From: NORP23 sp050302475
GTDB lineage: Bacteria > Pseudomonadota > Alphaproteobacteria > Rhodobacterales > Rhodobacteraceae
Direction of reading: 5' to 3'
DNA: 64,000 nt
Assembly: GCA_050302475.1 (NCBI GenBank)
Contig: JBNLBF010000004.1
Coordinates: forward strand, 1 to 64,000
Positions 35,874 through 43,520 of the stretch are shown piece after piece. Every line of letters starts with the position of its first letter. The first letter of the stretch is position 1. Made by a program: the position numbers and the translations under genes. Below the pieces are notes generated by a model that did no database searches, had not been told where the DNA came from, and worked only from the letters and a program-made list of their open reading frames with translations.

Positions 35874-36374
35874 TCAGTTCTCAGCCTGGAATATCGTTTG
35901 CACACCACCTTCAATGAGGGCGGTGCCAGCATTCAGATCAATGCGCAGCCGCTCCCCGGACAAGGCGTTGTTGCCCTGGGTCAGGATCACGTTGCCTGTC
36001 ATCAGAACCATACCGGATTCGACATCCAGATCCGCCAGGTTCGCCTCGGCGGCTTCTTCACCGTTTGAGAATATAACATTCCCGGACGCCACCAAACGCG
36101 AGATCGGGCCGGTCCCCTCTTCCGAAGAATCGGAATATATAACCTCTACTTTGTCAGCTGACAGGCGCATCCCCTCGATGCCAATCACAACATTGCCCGA
36201 AAACACGGCTTTGCCAGTCGCCTGATCGATGCCAAGCGAGTCTGCGGTGACCTCGACAGTGGTGGTCTCACCCGATTGCAGCCCGACAAAGGGGACTTGA
36301 GCGCCTTGCGCGAAACTCATTACCGGCAGAGTGACCGCCAGCAAGAGTGACAGAAGAAACGCGGGATTTTTCAT
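35874..36374 (-). CDS. lptA: Periplasmic LPS bridge protein LptA
   Basis: A 166-residue exported OstA-fold protein forming the periplasmic bridge for LPS transport. The signal peptide (residues 1-22, ending MSFAQG) is followed by repeated beta segments VEVTADSLGIDQATGKAVFSGN, DKVEVIYSD and GMVLMTGNVILTQGNN. The start overlaps the lptC stop by 4 bases and lptB follows directly, so the three are one transcription unit. Confidence 0.93.
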   Translation of the reverse strand: MKNPAFLLSLLLAVTLPVMSFAQGAQVPFVGLQSGETTTVEVTADSLGIDQATGKAVFSGNVVIGIEGMRLSADKVEVIYSDSSEEGTGPISRLVASGNVIFSNGEEAAEANLADLDVESGMVLMTGNVILTQGNNALSGERLRIDLNAGTALIEGGVQTIFQAEN

Positions 36375-37021
36375 TCGCCTTCATCCTCCGTTACAGGCGC
36401 TTCGTCTAGATAGAACACAAGCTTAACGCCGTTTTCAAACCAAATCATCCGGTTTTCCTGATTTTCGGGGTCCAGCGTTTCCAAACGCATGAGTCCCGCC
36501 TCGATCTTGCCCATTGGGCTAAGGGCTTCGACCGCCCCGCCGGTGACCAACTCCCCTTCGGACAAATGTGCAATCAGACTATCGGTTGTCGCCCTGAATC
36601 CGTCAGAGATGACCACCGAAATGCCGTCAGACAGGTCGAGAACCCGGTTCACCAGATCAAGCTCGGCCTTTCCAGCATTCAACAGAACCCGGCTCCCTTT
36701 AAGGAAACGTATTTCTCCGGACAGGGATTCCACAAACAGCATGGACGGATCGGGGGAATCCGGCGCCAGATGTTCAGCAGAAAACAGGAAACTGTCGCCA
36801 ATCGCATTGCTGCCCGAAAAGCGGGGACTGGACACCTGAAGCCCGGATTTCAGATCACTCAGATCGGCCTCCGAAAACCGCAATGTCGCTTCGAGCGTTT
36901 TGTCCTTTGTAAAAAGGAACAGCGTCGCCAGCATGGCAAGGGCAATCAGCGGTAGCACAACTTTGGCAATCGCCACATACCGCGAATACAGGCGTGGATT
37001 TCTTTGTCGGCGTTCAGCCAA
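36371..37021 (-). CDS. lptC: LPS export protein LptC
   Basis: A 216-residue bitopic membrane protein. One transmembrane helix (about residues 16-36, VLPLIALAMLATLFLF) is followed by a periplasmic LptC jelly-roll domain. The sequence is weakly conserved, as is usual, but its location between kdsD and lptA supports the call. The start is a TTG at 37021 overlapping the kdsD stop by 8 bp; no ATG is available near the start of the membrane helix. Confidence 0.88.
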   Translation of the reverse strand: MAERRQRNPRLYSRYVAIAKVVLPLIALAMLATLFLFTKDKTLEATLRFSEADLSDLKSGLQVSSPRFSGSNAIGDSFLFSAEHLAPDSPDPSMLFVESLSGEIRFLKGSRVLLNAGKAELDLVNRVLDLSDGISVVISDGFRATTDSLIAHLSEGELVTGGAVEALSPMGKIEAGLMRLETLDPENQENRMIWFENGVKLVFYLDEAPVTEDEGE

Positions 37022-37988
37022 GTCCCGACCTCAGACAATCATGCAGATGTATGATCCCGACCAACCGTCGGGGCTCGCCCTCGGGGGTAACAAACAGCGT
37101 TGTAATTTTACGCTCGTTCATGCGTGCCAGCGCTTCTTCGGCAAGGGCGGTTTCCTCAATTGTTTGCGGATTAGCCGTCATGACATCGCTGGCCGACAGG
37201 TCCAGCAGGCCAACCATATGACGGCGAAGGTCACCGTCAGTGATGACGCCAACCAACTGATCTTCGTTGCAAACCGCCGCGACGCCGAACCCTTTCTGGG
37301 TGATCTCCAACAACGTGTCCGACATGGGATTGTCCGGGGTTACAATCGGGACCTCTGCCCCGTCATGCATCAGTTGCGATACTTTATTTAACCGCGCGCC
37401 AAGAATTCCGCCGGGGTGGAAAACCTTGTATTCCTCATGCCCGAACATGCGGCATTCCATCAATGCAACCGCCAGAGCATCGCCCAGCGCGAGTGTCATC
37501 GTCGTCGAGGTTGTCGGCGCTACGCCGACGCGGCAGGCTTCTTTGGCATTTGGCAGAACCAGTGCGATATCCGCCTGTTTCAACAATGTGCTGTCCGGTT
37601 TCGACGCAACCCCGATCATCGGGATAGAAAAGCGCCGCGTATGGGCGATCACGTTCGCCAATTCCGGCGTTTCGCCGGAGTTGGACAGGATCAGCACCAC
37701 ATCTTCGGGGGTCATCATGCCCATGTCACCATGGCTTGCCTCGCCGGGATGTACGAATTGCGCCGGGGTTCCGGTAGAGGCGAGCGTCGCCGCAATTTTA
37801 CGGGCCACATGGCCCGATTTGCCCATGCCAACGACAACCACCCGTCCGCGGGTTTTCAGAAGTAATCTCACCGCATTGGCAAAGGACTCATCCAGATCTT
37901 GGGAAAACTGCGTCAGCGCATCGCTTTCGATCCGGAAAACCTTGCGGCCCGTTTCAATCAGAAAGTCGTCTGTAATTTCGTCCATCAT
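37014..37988 (-). CDS. kdsD: Arabinose-5-phosphate isomerase (KdsD/KpsF)
   Basis: Converts ribulose 5-phosphate to arabinose 5-phosphate, the first step of Kdo synthesis. About 324 residues from the ATG at 37988, which follows the rnd stop by one base. A SIS sugar-isomerase domain (about 35-185) has VVVGMGKSGHVARKIAATL, HPGEASHGDMG and LILSNSGET. Two CBS domains follow (about 200-320). It joins kdsB at 24 kb in the Kdo pathway and is placed upstream of the lptCAB genes, a common envelope arrangement. Confidence 0.95.
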   Translation of the reverse strand: MMDEITDDFLIETGRKVFRIESDALTQFSQDLDESFANAVRLLLKTRGRVVVVGMGKSGHVARKIAATLASTGTPAQFVHPGEASHGDMGMMTPEDVVLILSNSGETPELANVIAHTRRFSIPMIGVASKPDSTLLKQADIALVLPNAKEACRVGVAPTTSTTMTLALGDALAVALMECRMFGHEEYKVFHPGGILGARLNKVSQLMHDGAEVPIVTPDNPMSDTLLEITQKGFGVAAVCNEDQLVGVITDGDLRRHMVGLLDLSASDVMTANPQTIEETALAEEALARMNERKITTLFVTPEGEPRRLVGIIHLHDCLRSGLG

Positions 37989-37989
37989 A

Positions 37990-38601
37990 TCAGTGCGCAA
38001 AAATGTCTTCATCCGGCCAGCCTGCCAGATCAAGTAGCGCCCGCTGCGGCAGGAAATCAAAACACGCTTGTGCGATCTCCGTGCGCCCTTCGCGCGCCAG
38101 ACGCCGGTTCAGTTCATCCCGCAGCTTGTGCAAATGTAACACGTCAGAGGCCGCATATTCCTTTTGCGCCTCGCTCAACTCTGCCGCCCCCCAATCGGAG
38201 GATTGCTGCTGCTTGGAGATATCCACCCCCAGCAATTCCTGAACCAGATATTTCAGTCCGTGCCGATCCGTATAGGTCCGCACCAGTTTCGAGGCGATCT
38301 TGGTGCAATAGACCGGGGTCGCGAGTACCTGAAAATGATTATACATCGCCGCAATGTCGAACCGTCCAAAATGGAACAGTTTCTGGATGGATGTATCCGC
38401 CAGCAACCGGCATAGGTTTGGCGCCTCCGTATGGTCCTGCGGGATTTGCACCAGATGGGCCACACCATCACCGAAAGACAGTTGAACCAAACATAATCGG
38501 TCGCGATTTGGGCGCAGGCCCATCGTTTCGCAATCAATGGCGACACTCTCGCCAAATTCCAGATCGTCGGGCAGGTCGCCAATATAGTGGTGAATCATCA
38601 T
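37990..38601 (-). CDS. rnd: Ribonuclease D (short form)
   Basis: A 203-residue DEDD-type 3'-5' exonuclease. VAIDCETMGL (residues about 21-30) supplies the first acidic pair, FHFGRFDIAAMY the second motif and EYAASDVLHL the third with the Tyr-x3-Asp pattern. It consists of the catalytic domain only, without the HRDC domains of the long enterobacterial form, as is frequent in alphaproteobacteria. It starts 62 bp downstream of the tRNA-Leu gene on the same strand, which fits a role in tRNA 3' processing. Confidence 0.93.
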   Translation of the reverse strand: MMIHHYIGDLPDDLEFGESVAIDCETMGLRPNRDRLCLVQLSFGDGVAHLVQIPQDHTEAPNLCRLLADTSIQKLFHFGRFDIAAMYNHFQVLATPVYCTKIASKLVRTYTDRHGLKYLVQELLGVDISKQQQSSDWGAAELSEAQKEYAASDVLHLHKLRDELNRRLAREGRTEIAQACFDFLPQRALLDLAGWPDEDIFAH

Positions 38602-38662
38602 CTTCCCTTGTCGTCATGCGCCCCGGTAGGCCGGGCCTTCGCGTATCGCGTACCAGGGAATT

Positions 38663-38749
<87 letters not shown>

Positions 38750-38768
38750 AGGTGTCGTGCGAAGCGGA

Positions 38769-38795
38769 TGTATATAGGGTTGGCATTTCTGTCAA
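38769..38795 (-). promoter_or_regulatory. Putative promoter of tRNA-Leu
   Basis: On the minus strand a perfect -35 TTGACA is followed by TATACA after 15 bp (other registers of the TATATACA run give 13-17). It lies 20-46 bp before the tRNA 5' end. Confidence 0.5.
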
Positions 38796-38808
38796 CGCCC
38801 AGATTCCC

Positions 38809-39339
38809 CTAGGCACGAATTTTTGCGCCGCGATAGGCGCGCAACCGCGTAATAGCCAATATAGACAGCCCCAGAACCAGTAGAGCCAGCACTATCCACT
38901 TAACGATCGTCAGTGCCGAAGTGGTGTCTACGAAGGCGGCCGTCAGCTCTTGGATGTCATAAAGGATCATGCCGAGTCGCAGATTCTCGACATAGTCGAG
39001 CAAGATAACCATGATCGCCAACGCGGTTCCGATCCAGGCGAGCTTTGGAAATGCGTCCTTACACAGCAACTCCCACGCCATAATCGCGCTCAGCCCATAG
39101 AAAAACGGATAGACCATATCCAGACGCCATGCCCTGTCGCGATAGATATGCAGACCCTCTTCTCCCATCGCGGCGAGGGTTTCGCGCACGACGCTCAGAT
39201 CATAGCCGGTCACCATATAGTCAAACATATTGCCGCCCAGCTGCTTCATGCGGAACTGCAGATAGAAGAACACGCAGGAAAACCCAAACGTAACCGCCGC
39301 GATCACAGCCAAATGCCAGATTTTCAGGTTTTTGGTCAT
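38809..39339 (-). CDS. Four-helix membrane protein of unknown function
   Basis: A 176-residue integral membrane protein with predicted helices at about residues 9-27, 75-92, 100-120 and 145-165. A central soluble stretch (about 35-70) contains Tyr- and Met-rich MFDYMVTGYDLSVV. I recognise no family. It lies alone between tRNA-Leu on its own strand and the divergent NDUFA9-like gene. Confidence 0.75.
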   Translation of the reverse strand: MTKNLKIWHLAVIAAVTFGFSCVFFYLQFRMKQLGGNMFDYMVTGYDLSVVRETLAAMGEEGLHIYRDRAWRLDMVYPFFYGLSAIMAWELLCKDAFPKLAWIGTALAIMVILLDYVENLRLGMILYDIQELTAAFVDTTSALTIVKWIVLALLVLGLSILAITRLRAYRGAKIRA

Positions 39340-39429
39340 GGTTTGACCCCCGATTTCGTCCCTATTCTGTCTTGTTCATATCGCGCATGCAGGCTATCAC
39401 CAAGCAGATTGCAAATCCGGAGAGTCAGC

Positions 39430-40419
39430 ATGTCCCAGTCTCAGCCTCTTGTCACCATCTTCGGCGGGTCCGGTTTTGTCGGCCGCTACATCGCTTTCAA
39501 GATGGCCCGCGAGGGTTGGAGGGTACGCGTCGCCGTGCGTCGCCCGAACGAGGCTCTGTTCACCAAGCCCTATGGCGAGGTCGGACAGGTTCAGCCAATT
39601 CTGGCAAATATCCGCAATGATGCCTCCGTCGCTTCAGCGGTTGCAGGGGCTGACGCAGTTGTTAACGCGGTGGGTATTCTGACCGAAGCCGGCAAACAGA
39701 AATTCGACACCATTCATGCCGACGCCGCACGCCGGATCGCGAAAGCGTCCGCCGGGGCCGGGGTGAAAACGCTTGTTCATCTCTCTGCCATCGGGGCTGA
39801 CGCGGACAGCGACAGCAAATATTATGCCTCCAAGGGAAAAGGTGAGATTGCCGTCACCGAAGAATTCCCGGGCGCCTATATCCTGCGCCCCTCCATCGTG
39901 TTCGGACCGGAGGATGAATTCTTCAACCGTTTCGCAGCGCTGAGTCGTCTGACACCAGTGCTGCCGATCACCGGGGCCGGGTCGCTGTTCCAGCCTGTCT
40001 TTGTCGAAGATGTCGCTGACGCAGCCAAAGCGGTTATCCTGACCACTCCGGCAACGACGCTGTTCGAACTGGGTGGGCCGGATGTTGAAACCTTTGGGCA
40101 GTTGATGGATCGGATGTTGGAGGTCACGTACCGCAAACGTATGGTTATCAATATGCCGCGCTGGATTGCGTCGATGATGGGGTTCGGGTTCGAGGTTGGC
40201 GGCTGGTTGACCGGCGGTCTGTTTACACCTCCCCTCACCCGGGATCAGGTAAAGCAGTTGCAGACGGACAATATTGTGTCGGACGGCGTGGCGGGTCTAA
40301 GCGATCTGGGCGTCAGCGCGACAGCAATGTCCGCGGAACTGCCGGATTACCTCTACAGCTATCGTCCGGCCGGGCAGTATACGCAGATCACCCGATCCGG
40401 CGGTGACCTTCAGGGTTAG
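39430..40419 (+). CDS. Complex I NDUFA9-like NAD(P)-binding protein
   Basis: A 329-residue atypical short-chain dehydrogenase. TIFGGSGFVGRYIAFKMA (residues 9-26) is the NAD(P) loop, and ILRPSIVFGPEDEFFNRFA and FVEDVADAAK match the family that includes mitochondrial NDUFA9. The start at 39430 is the ATG preceded by GGAGAGTCAGC; upstream open codons belong to the antisense of the divergent gene. In bacteria the family binds NADPH or acts on quinone or lipid precursors; the exact role is unknown. Its stop overlaps the uppP stop by 4 bases, tail to tail. Confidence 0.88.
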   Translation: MSQSQPLVTIFGGSGFVGRYIAFKMAREGWRVRVAVRRPNEALFTKPYGEVGQVQPILANIRNDASVASAVAGADAVVNAVGILTEAGKQKFDTIHADAARRIAKASAGAGVKTLVHLSAIGADADSDSKYYASKGKGEIAVTEEFPGAYILRPSIVFGPEDEFFNRFAALSRLTPVLPITGAGSLFQPVFVEDVADAAKAVILTTPATTLFELGGPDVETFGQLMDRMLEVTYRKRMVINMPRWIASMMGFGFEVGGWLTGGLFTPPLTRDQVKQLQTDNIVSDGVAGLSDLGVSATAMSAELPDYLYSYRPAGQYTQITRSGGDLQG

Positions 40420-41213
40420 GCATAAAGCCAGATCAGAAGCGCCACTCCCAGTATCAGTCGATAGATCACGTAAGGTGTGAAACTGATCCGTTTCAGCAGT
40501 CGCATCATCACGGTAATCGCCGCCAATGCGGCAAGGCAGGAAAGCACGGTTGCAATCGCCGCGTCTTTCAACTGATCCCATTCGGCGGCGGAAACGGCCT
40601 CTGCCCCGATCAGAATACCTGATGCGGTGATTGTCGGGATCGACATTAACATCGCATATCGCGCCGATTGTTCGCGCCCGAACCCGATTGCGCGCGCACC
40701 GCTGATACAGGCACCGGAGCGCGACGTGCCGGGGATCAGTGCCAAAGCTTGCCACAAACCTAGGATCAGCGCATCCCGCGTGGTCCACTCGGACCGCTCG
40801 GTCCGTCCGAACCTGTCGGTCAGATACAGGACAATCCCGAATATGATCATCGTCCAGGCGATAATCTTCGGGGAGCGCAGATAGGGCACAAGGTCAAAAA
40901 CCGCGATCAGCAGCCCGACAATCACAACCGGAATCGTTGCGATGATCAGCCGCAAAAGCAATTGGGATTCAGGGGTTGATATGTTCGCACTCAATAGATG
41001 CGGAACGCCTCGGACCAGACGGACCACCTCGGCCCGGAAGTACAGGCAGACCGCCACCAGCGTCCCGACATGGACAGCCACGTCGATTAGCACGCCCTGA
41101 TCCTGTGCCTGCAGAATATTTGGCAATAAAATGAGGTGCGCGGACGATGAAACCGGCAAAAATTCGGTTAAACCTTGTATCAACGCCAGAATGATAAGGT
41201 AAGTTAGGGGCAA
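40416..41213 (-). CDS. uppP: Undecaprenyl-diphosphatase UppP
   Basis: Membrane pyrophosphatase that recycles undecaprenyl diphosphate for peptidoglycan and polysaccharide synthesis. About 265 residues from a TTG at 41213 (MPLTYLIILALIQG), which matches the family start; a TTG ten codons upstream at 41243 is also possible. ALIQGLTEFLPVSSSAHL carries the acidic catalytic region, and PGTSRSGACISG the phosphate-binding Ser/Arg motif. About eight membrane helices are predicted. It is convergent with the NDUFA9-like gene and divergent from gltD. Confidence 0.92.
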   Translation of the reverse strand: MPLTYLIILALIQGLTEFLPVSSSAHLILLPNILQAQDQGVLIDVAVHVGTLVAVCLYFRAEVVRLVRGVPHLLSANISTPESQLLLRLIIATIPVVIVGLLIAVFDLVPYLRSPKIIAWTMIIFGIVLYLTDRFGRTERSEWTTRDALILGLWQALALIPGTSRSGACISGARAIGFGREQSARYAMLMSIPTITASGILIGAEAVSAAEWDQLKDAAIATVLSCLAALAAITVMMRLLKRISFTPYVIYRLILGVALLIWLYA

Positions 41214-41326
41214 GGGTAGCTCTGTCCGATTCGGTTGGACCAACTATATTTGCGTTTATTTGCAATGTATTGAAGTATTTTAAGTCAGTGTTAATTACCT
41301 AATTATGGAGAATTCTCCCCGTCAGC

Positions 41327-41355
41327 TTGAAGTTTCCCTTGCAAAACCGCATAAA
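41327..41355 (+). promoter_or_regulatory. Putative promoter of gltD
   Basis: TTGAAG, a 17-bp spacer and CATAAA (or 18 bp and ATAAAT) in the 178-bp region divergent to uppP, leaving a leader of about 60 nt with a strong TAGGAGGGA ribosome site. Confidence 0.4.
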
Positions 41356-41421
41356 TAAGGTAAGTAGTCCTGCCTTTATCGACTCATCCCAGAGGTGATA
41401 AAGGGTCGGTTAGGAGGGAAT

Positions 41422-42840
41422 ATGCTTCGATTTGTAGATGTGTCTCGGGAGATGCCATCCAAACGGTCCGTTGAGGATCGGGCAGATGATTTTGGAGAGA
41501 TTTATCGGGAGTTCTCGGCCGAAAAGGCCAAGGAGCAGGCAAGCCGCTGTTCGCAATGCGGGGTGCCCTACTGTCAGGTGCATTGCCCGTTGCAGAACAA
41601 TATCCCCGACTGGCTGATGCTGACCGCCGAAGGGCGGCTGCAAGAGGCTTATGAGATCAGCCAGGAAACCAACACATTTCCGGAAATCTGTGGCCGTATA
41701 TGCCCGCAGGACCGCCTGTGCGAAGGCAGCTGCGTGATCGAGCAGTCAGGGCACGGCACCGTCACGATCGGCTCGGTCGAGAAATATATCACCGACACAG
41801 CCTGGGAAAACGGTTGGGTCACACCCACCACACCGTTCGAGGAACGCACCGAAAGCGTCGCGATTATCGGGTCCGGACCGGGCGGTCTCGCCGCCGCCGA
41901 GCGGCTTCGCCGGGCTGGGGTTCAGGTCACGATCTATGAACGGGCTGACCGTGCGGGCGGATTGCTGACCTATGGCATTCCGGGTTTCAAACTGGAAAAA
42001 GATGTGGTCATGCGCCGCATCAAGCTGCTGGAAGACAGCGGCGTCAGCTTCAAATGTAATACCGAAATTGGCAAAGACATCAGCTTCGAGGAGCTGCGCA
42101 AAACCCATGATGCGATTGTCATCGCAACCGGTGTTTATAAATCCCGAGATCTACAGGCTCCGGGCTCCGGCCTGTCTGGTATCGTCAAAGCCATTGATTA
42201 CCTTACCGCTTCCAACCGCCTGAACTTCGGCGACACCGTACCGGAAATCGAGGATGGTTCGTTGGATGCGAAGGGCAAGAATGTCGTCGTGATCGGCGGC
42301 GGCGACACGGCGATGGACTGCGTACGCACAGCTGTTCGTCAGGGCGCGAAGTCGGTCAAATGCCTTTATCGGCGCGACCGCGCAAACATGCCGGGATCCG
42401 TCCGCGAAACCCAGAATGCCGAGGACGAAGGCGTCGAGTTCGTCTGGCTGTCAGCCCCTAAAGGCTTCACCGGTGACGATACTGTCAGCGGTGTCATGGT
42501 GCAGAAAATGCAGCTGGGTGCGCCCGACGCAAGTGGTCGCCAGATGCCCGAAGAAATTCCGGACGCCGAATATACTGAACAGGCCGATCTGGTCATCAAG
42601 GCCCTGGGTTTTGAACCCGAAGAGCTGCCGACGCTTTGGGATCAGCCGGAGCTGGAGCTGAGCCGCTGGGGTACGGTTCTGGCGTCGAACACGCACGAAA
42701 CCAAACTGCCCGGCGTCTACGCCGTTGGCGACATCGTGCGCGGTGCAAGCCTGGTGGTCTGGGCGATCCGGGATGGACGCGAAGCCGCCGATGCGATCGT
42801 TGTCGAGATGAACACCAAAGCAGCGATTGCGGCGGAATAA
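41422..42840 (+). CDS. gltD: Glutamate synthase (NADPH) small subunit
   Basis: Transfers electrons from NADPH to the large subunit for glutamate formation. The 472-residue protein has N-terminal cysteine clusters CSQCGVPYCQVHCPLQNN and CGRICPQDRLCEGSCV (4Fe-4S centres), the FAD fold IIGSGPGGLAAAERLR (about residues 148-163) and the NADPH fold VVVIGGGDTAMDCVRTA. The ATG at 41422 has an AGGAGGG ribosome site. gltB lies downstream beyond a GFA-family gene, the reverse of the enterobacterial gltB-gltD order. Confidence 0.97.
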   Translation: MLRFVDVSREMPSKRSVEDRADDFGEIYREFSAEKAKEQASRCSQCGVPYCQVHCPLQNNIPDWLMLTAEGRLQEAYEISQETNTFPEICGRICPQDRLCEGSCVIEQSGHGTVTIGSVEKYITDTAWENGWVTPTTPFEERTESVAIIGSGPGGLAAAERLRRAGVQVTIYERADRAGGLLTYGIPGFKLEKDVVMRRIKLLEDSGVSFKCNTEIGKDISFEELRKTHDAIVIATGVYKSRDLQAPGSGLSGIVKAIDYLTASNRLNFGDTVPEIEDGSLDAKGKNVVVIGGGDTAMDCVRTAVRQGAKSVKCLYRRDRANMPGSVRETQNAEDEGVEFVWLSAPKGFTGDDTVSGVMVQKMQLGAPDASGRQMPEEIPDAEYTEQADLVIKALGFEPEELPTLWDQPELELSRWGTVLASNTHETKLPGVYAVGDIVRGASLVVWAIRDGREAADAIVVEMNTKAAIAAE

Positions 42841-43093
42841 TCATGGTCGCCTGGTCTGACATGTCGGGACTTCACCGCTTCCGGAAGCTTGTTAACGCTT
42901 TCGGCGCCCGGTCGGAATCCGGTATGCGGGCTCAGTGCAGTGTTCATGCTGCTTCCTTACATAATTCCCCTCATTCGCCCGAGGCCAACCAGCCTAACCC
43001 CTCATTAACTGCGTCAGAGCGTCTGTCCCAAATGATGGTCGAGCCTGAACAACCGGTTAATTCATTGCCCGTTTGCGGGTTGAGGATGCTGCG
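42841..43093. other. Intergenic region between gltD and the GFA gene
   Basis: 253 bp without a supported gene. One plus-strand frame continues through it from inside gltD to 43097, but its codon use and composition look random. No clear terminator is seen, so gltD may be co-transcribed with the downstream genes. Confidence 0.5.
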
Positions 43094-43516
43094 ATGAACA
43101 AGACCGGAAAATGTATGTGCGGCGCAGTCAGCTTCGAGATTCGCGACGTCCAGACCGAGTTCGGCTGCTGCCATTGCGAGATGTGTCAGCGGTGGGCGGG
43201 ATCGGCCCTGCTGGGATTTACGGTTCCGCAGGACACCGTGACGTTTGAGGGGATCGAAAATGTCGCAACGTTACAAAGCTCCGACTGGGCGGAACGGAGC
43301 TGGTGCAGCAAATGCGGTTCGGGCCTTTGGTACCGAGAGACCGCAACCGGAACCTATCACATGCCGGTCGGCCTGCTGGATGATCAGACAGGTATGAAAC
43401 TGGTGACAGAAATTTTCAGCGACTGCAGGTCCCCTGCCTTCAGCTTCGCGAATGACACAAAAAAAGTAACCCGTGCCGAGATTATCGCTCGTGCGCAGGC
43501 AGCCAACGAGGAGTAG
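43094..43516 (+). CDS. GFA family zinc protein
   Basis: A 140-residue protein of the GFA fold (named after glutathione-dependent formaldehyde-activating enzyme). Zinc-binding cysteines are in CMCGAVSFE (about residues 7-15), CCHCEMCQRW (about 25-34) and SKCGSGLWYR (about 72-81). Most members have no proven enzymatic role, so the product is best called a GFA-domain protein. The start at 43094 follows GAGGATGCT. It sits between gltD and gltB, 4 bp before the gltB start, and is therefore probably co-translated with the large subunit. Confidence 0.88.
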   Translation: MNKTGKCMCGAVSFEIRDVQTEFGCCHCEMCQRWAGSALLGFTVPQDTVTFEGIENVATLQSSDWAERSWCSKCGSGLWYRETATGTYHMPVGLLDDQTGMKLVTEIFSDCRSPAFSFANDTKKVTRAEIIARAQAANEE

Positions 43517-43520
43517 GCCC

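Noticed and set aside
42843..43097. Possible 84-residue gene between gltD and the GFA gene
   Set aside because: The frame is open from inside gltD, lacks a ribosome site, shows no domain-like pattern and overlaps the GFA start.
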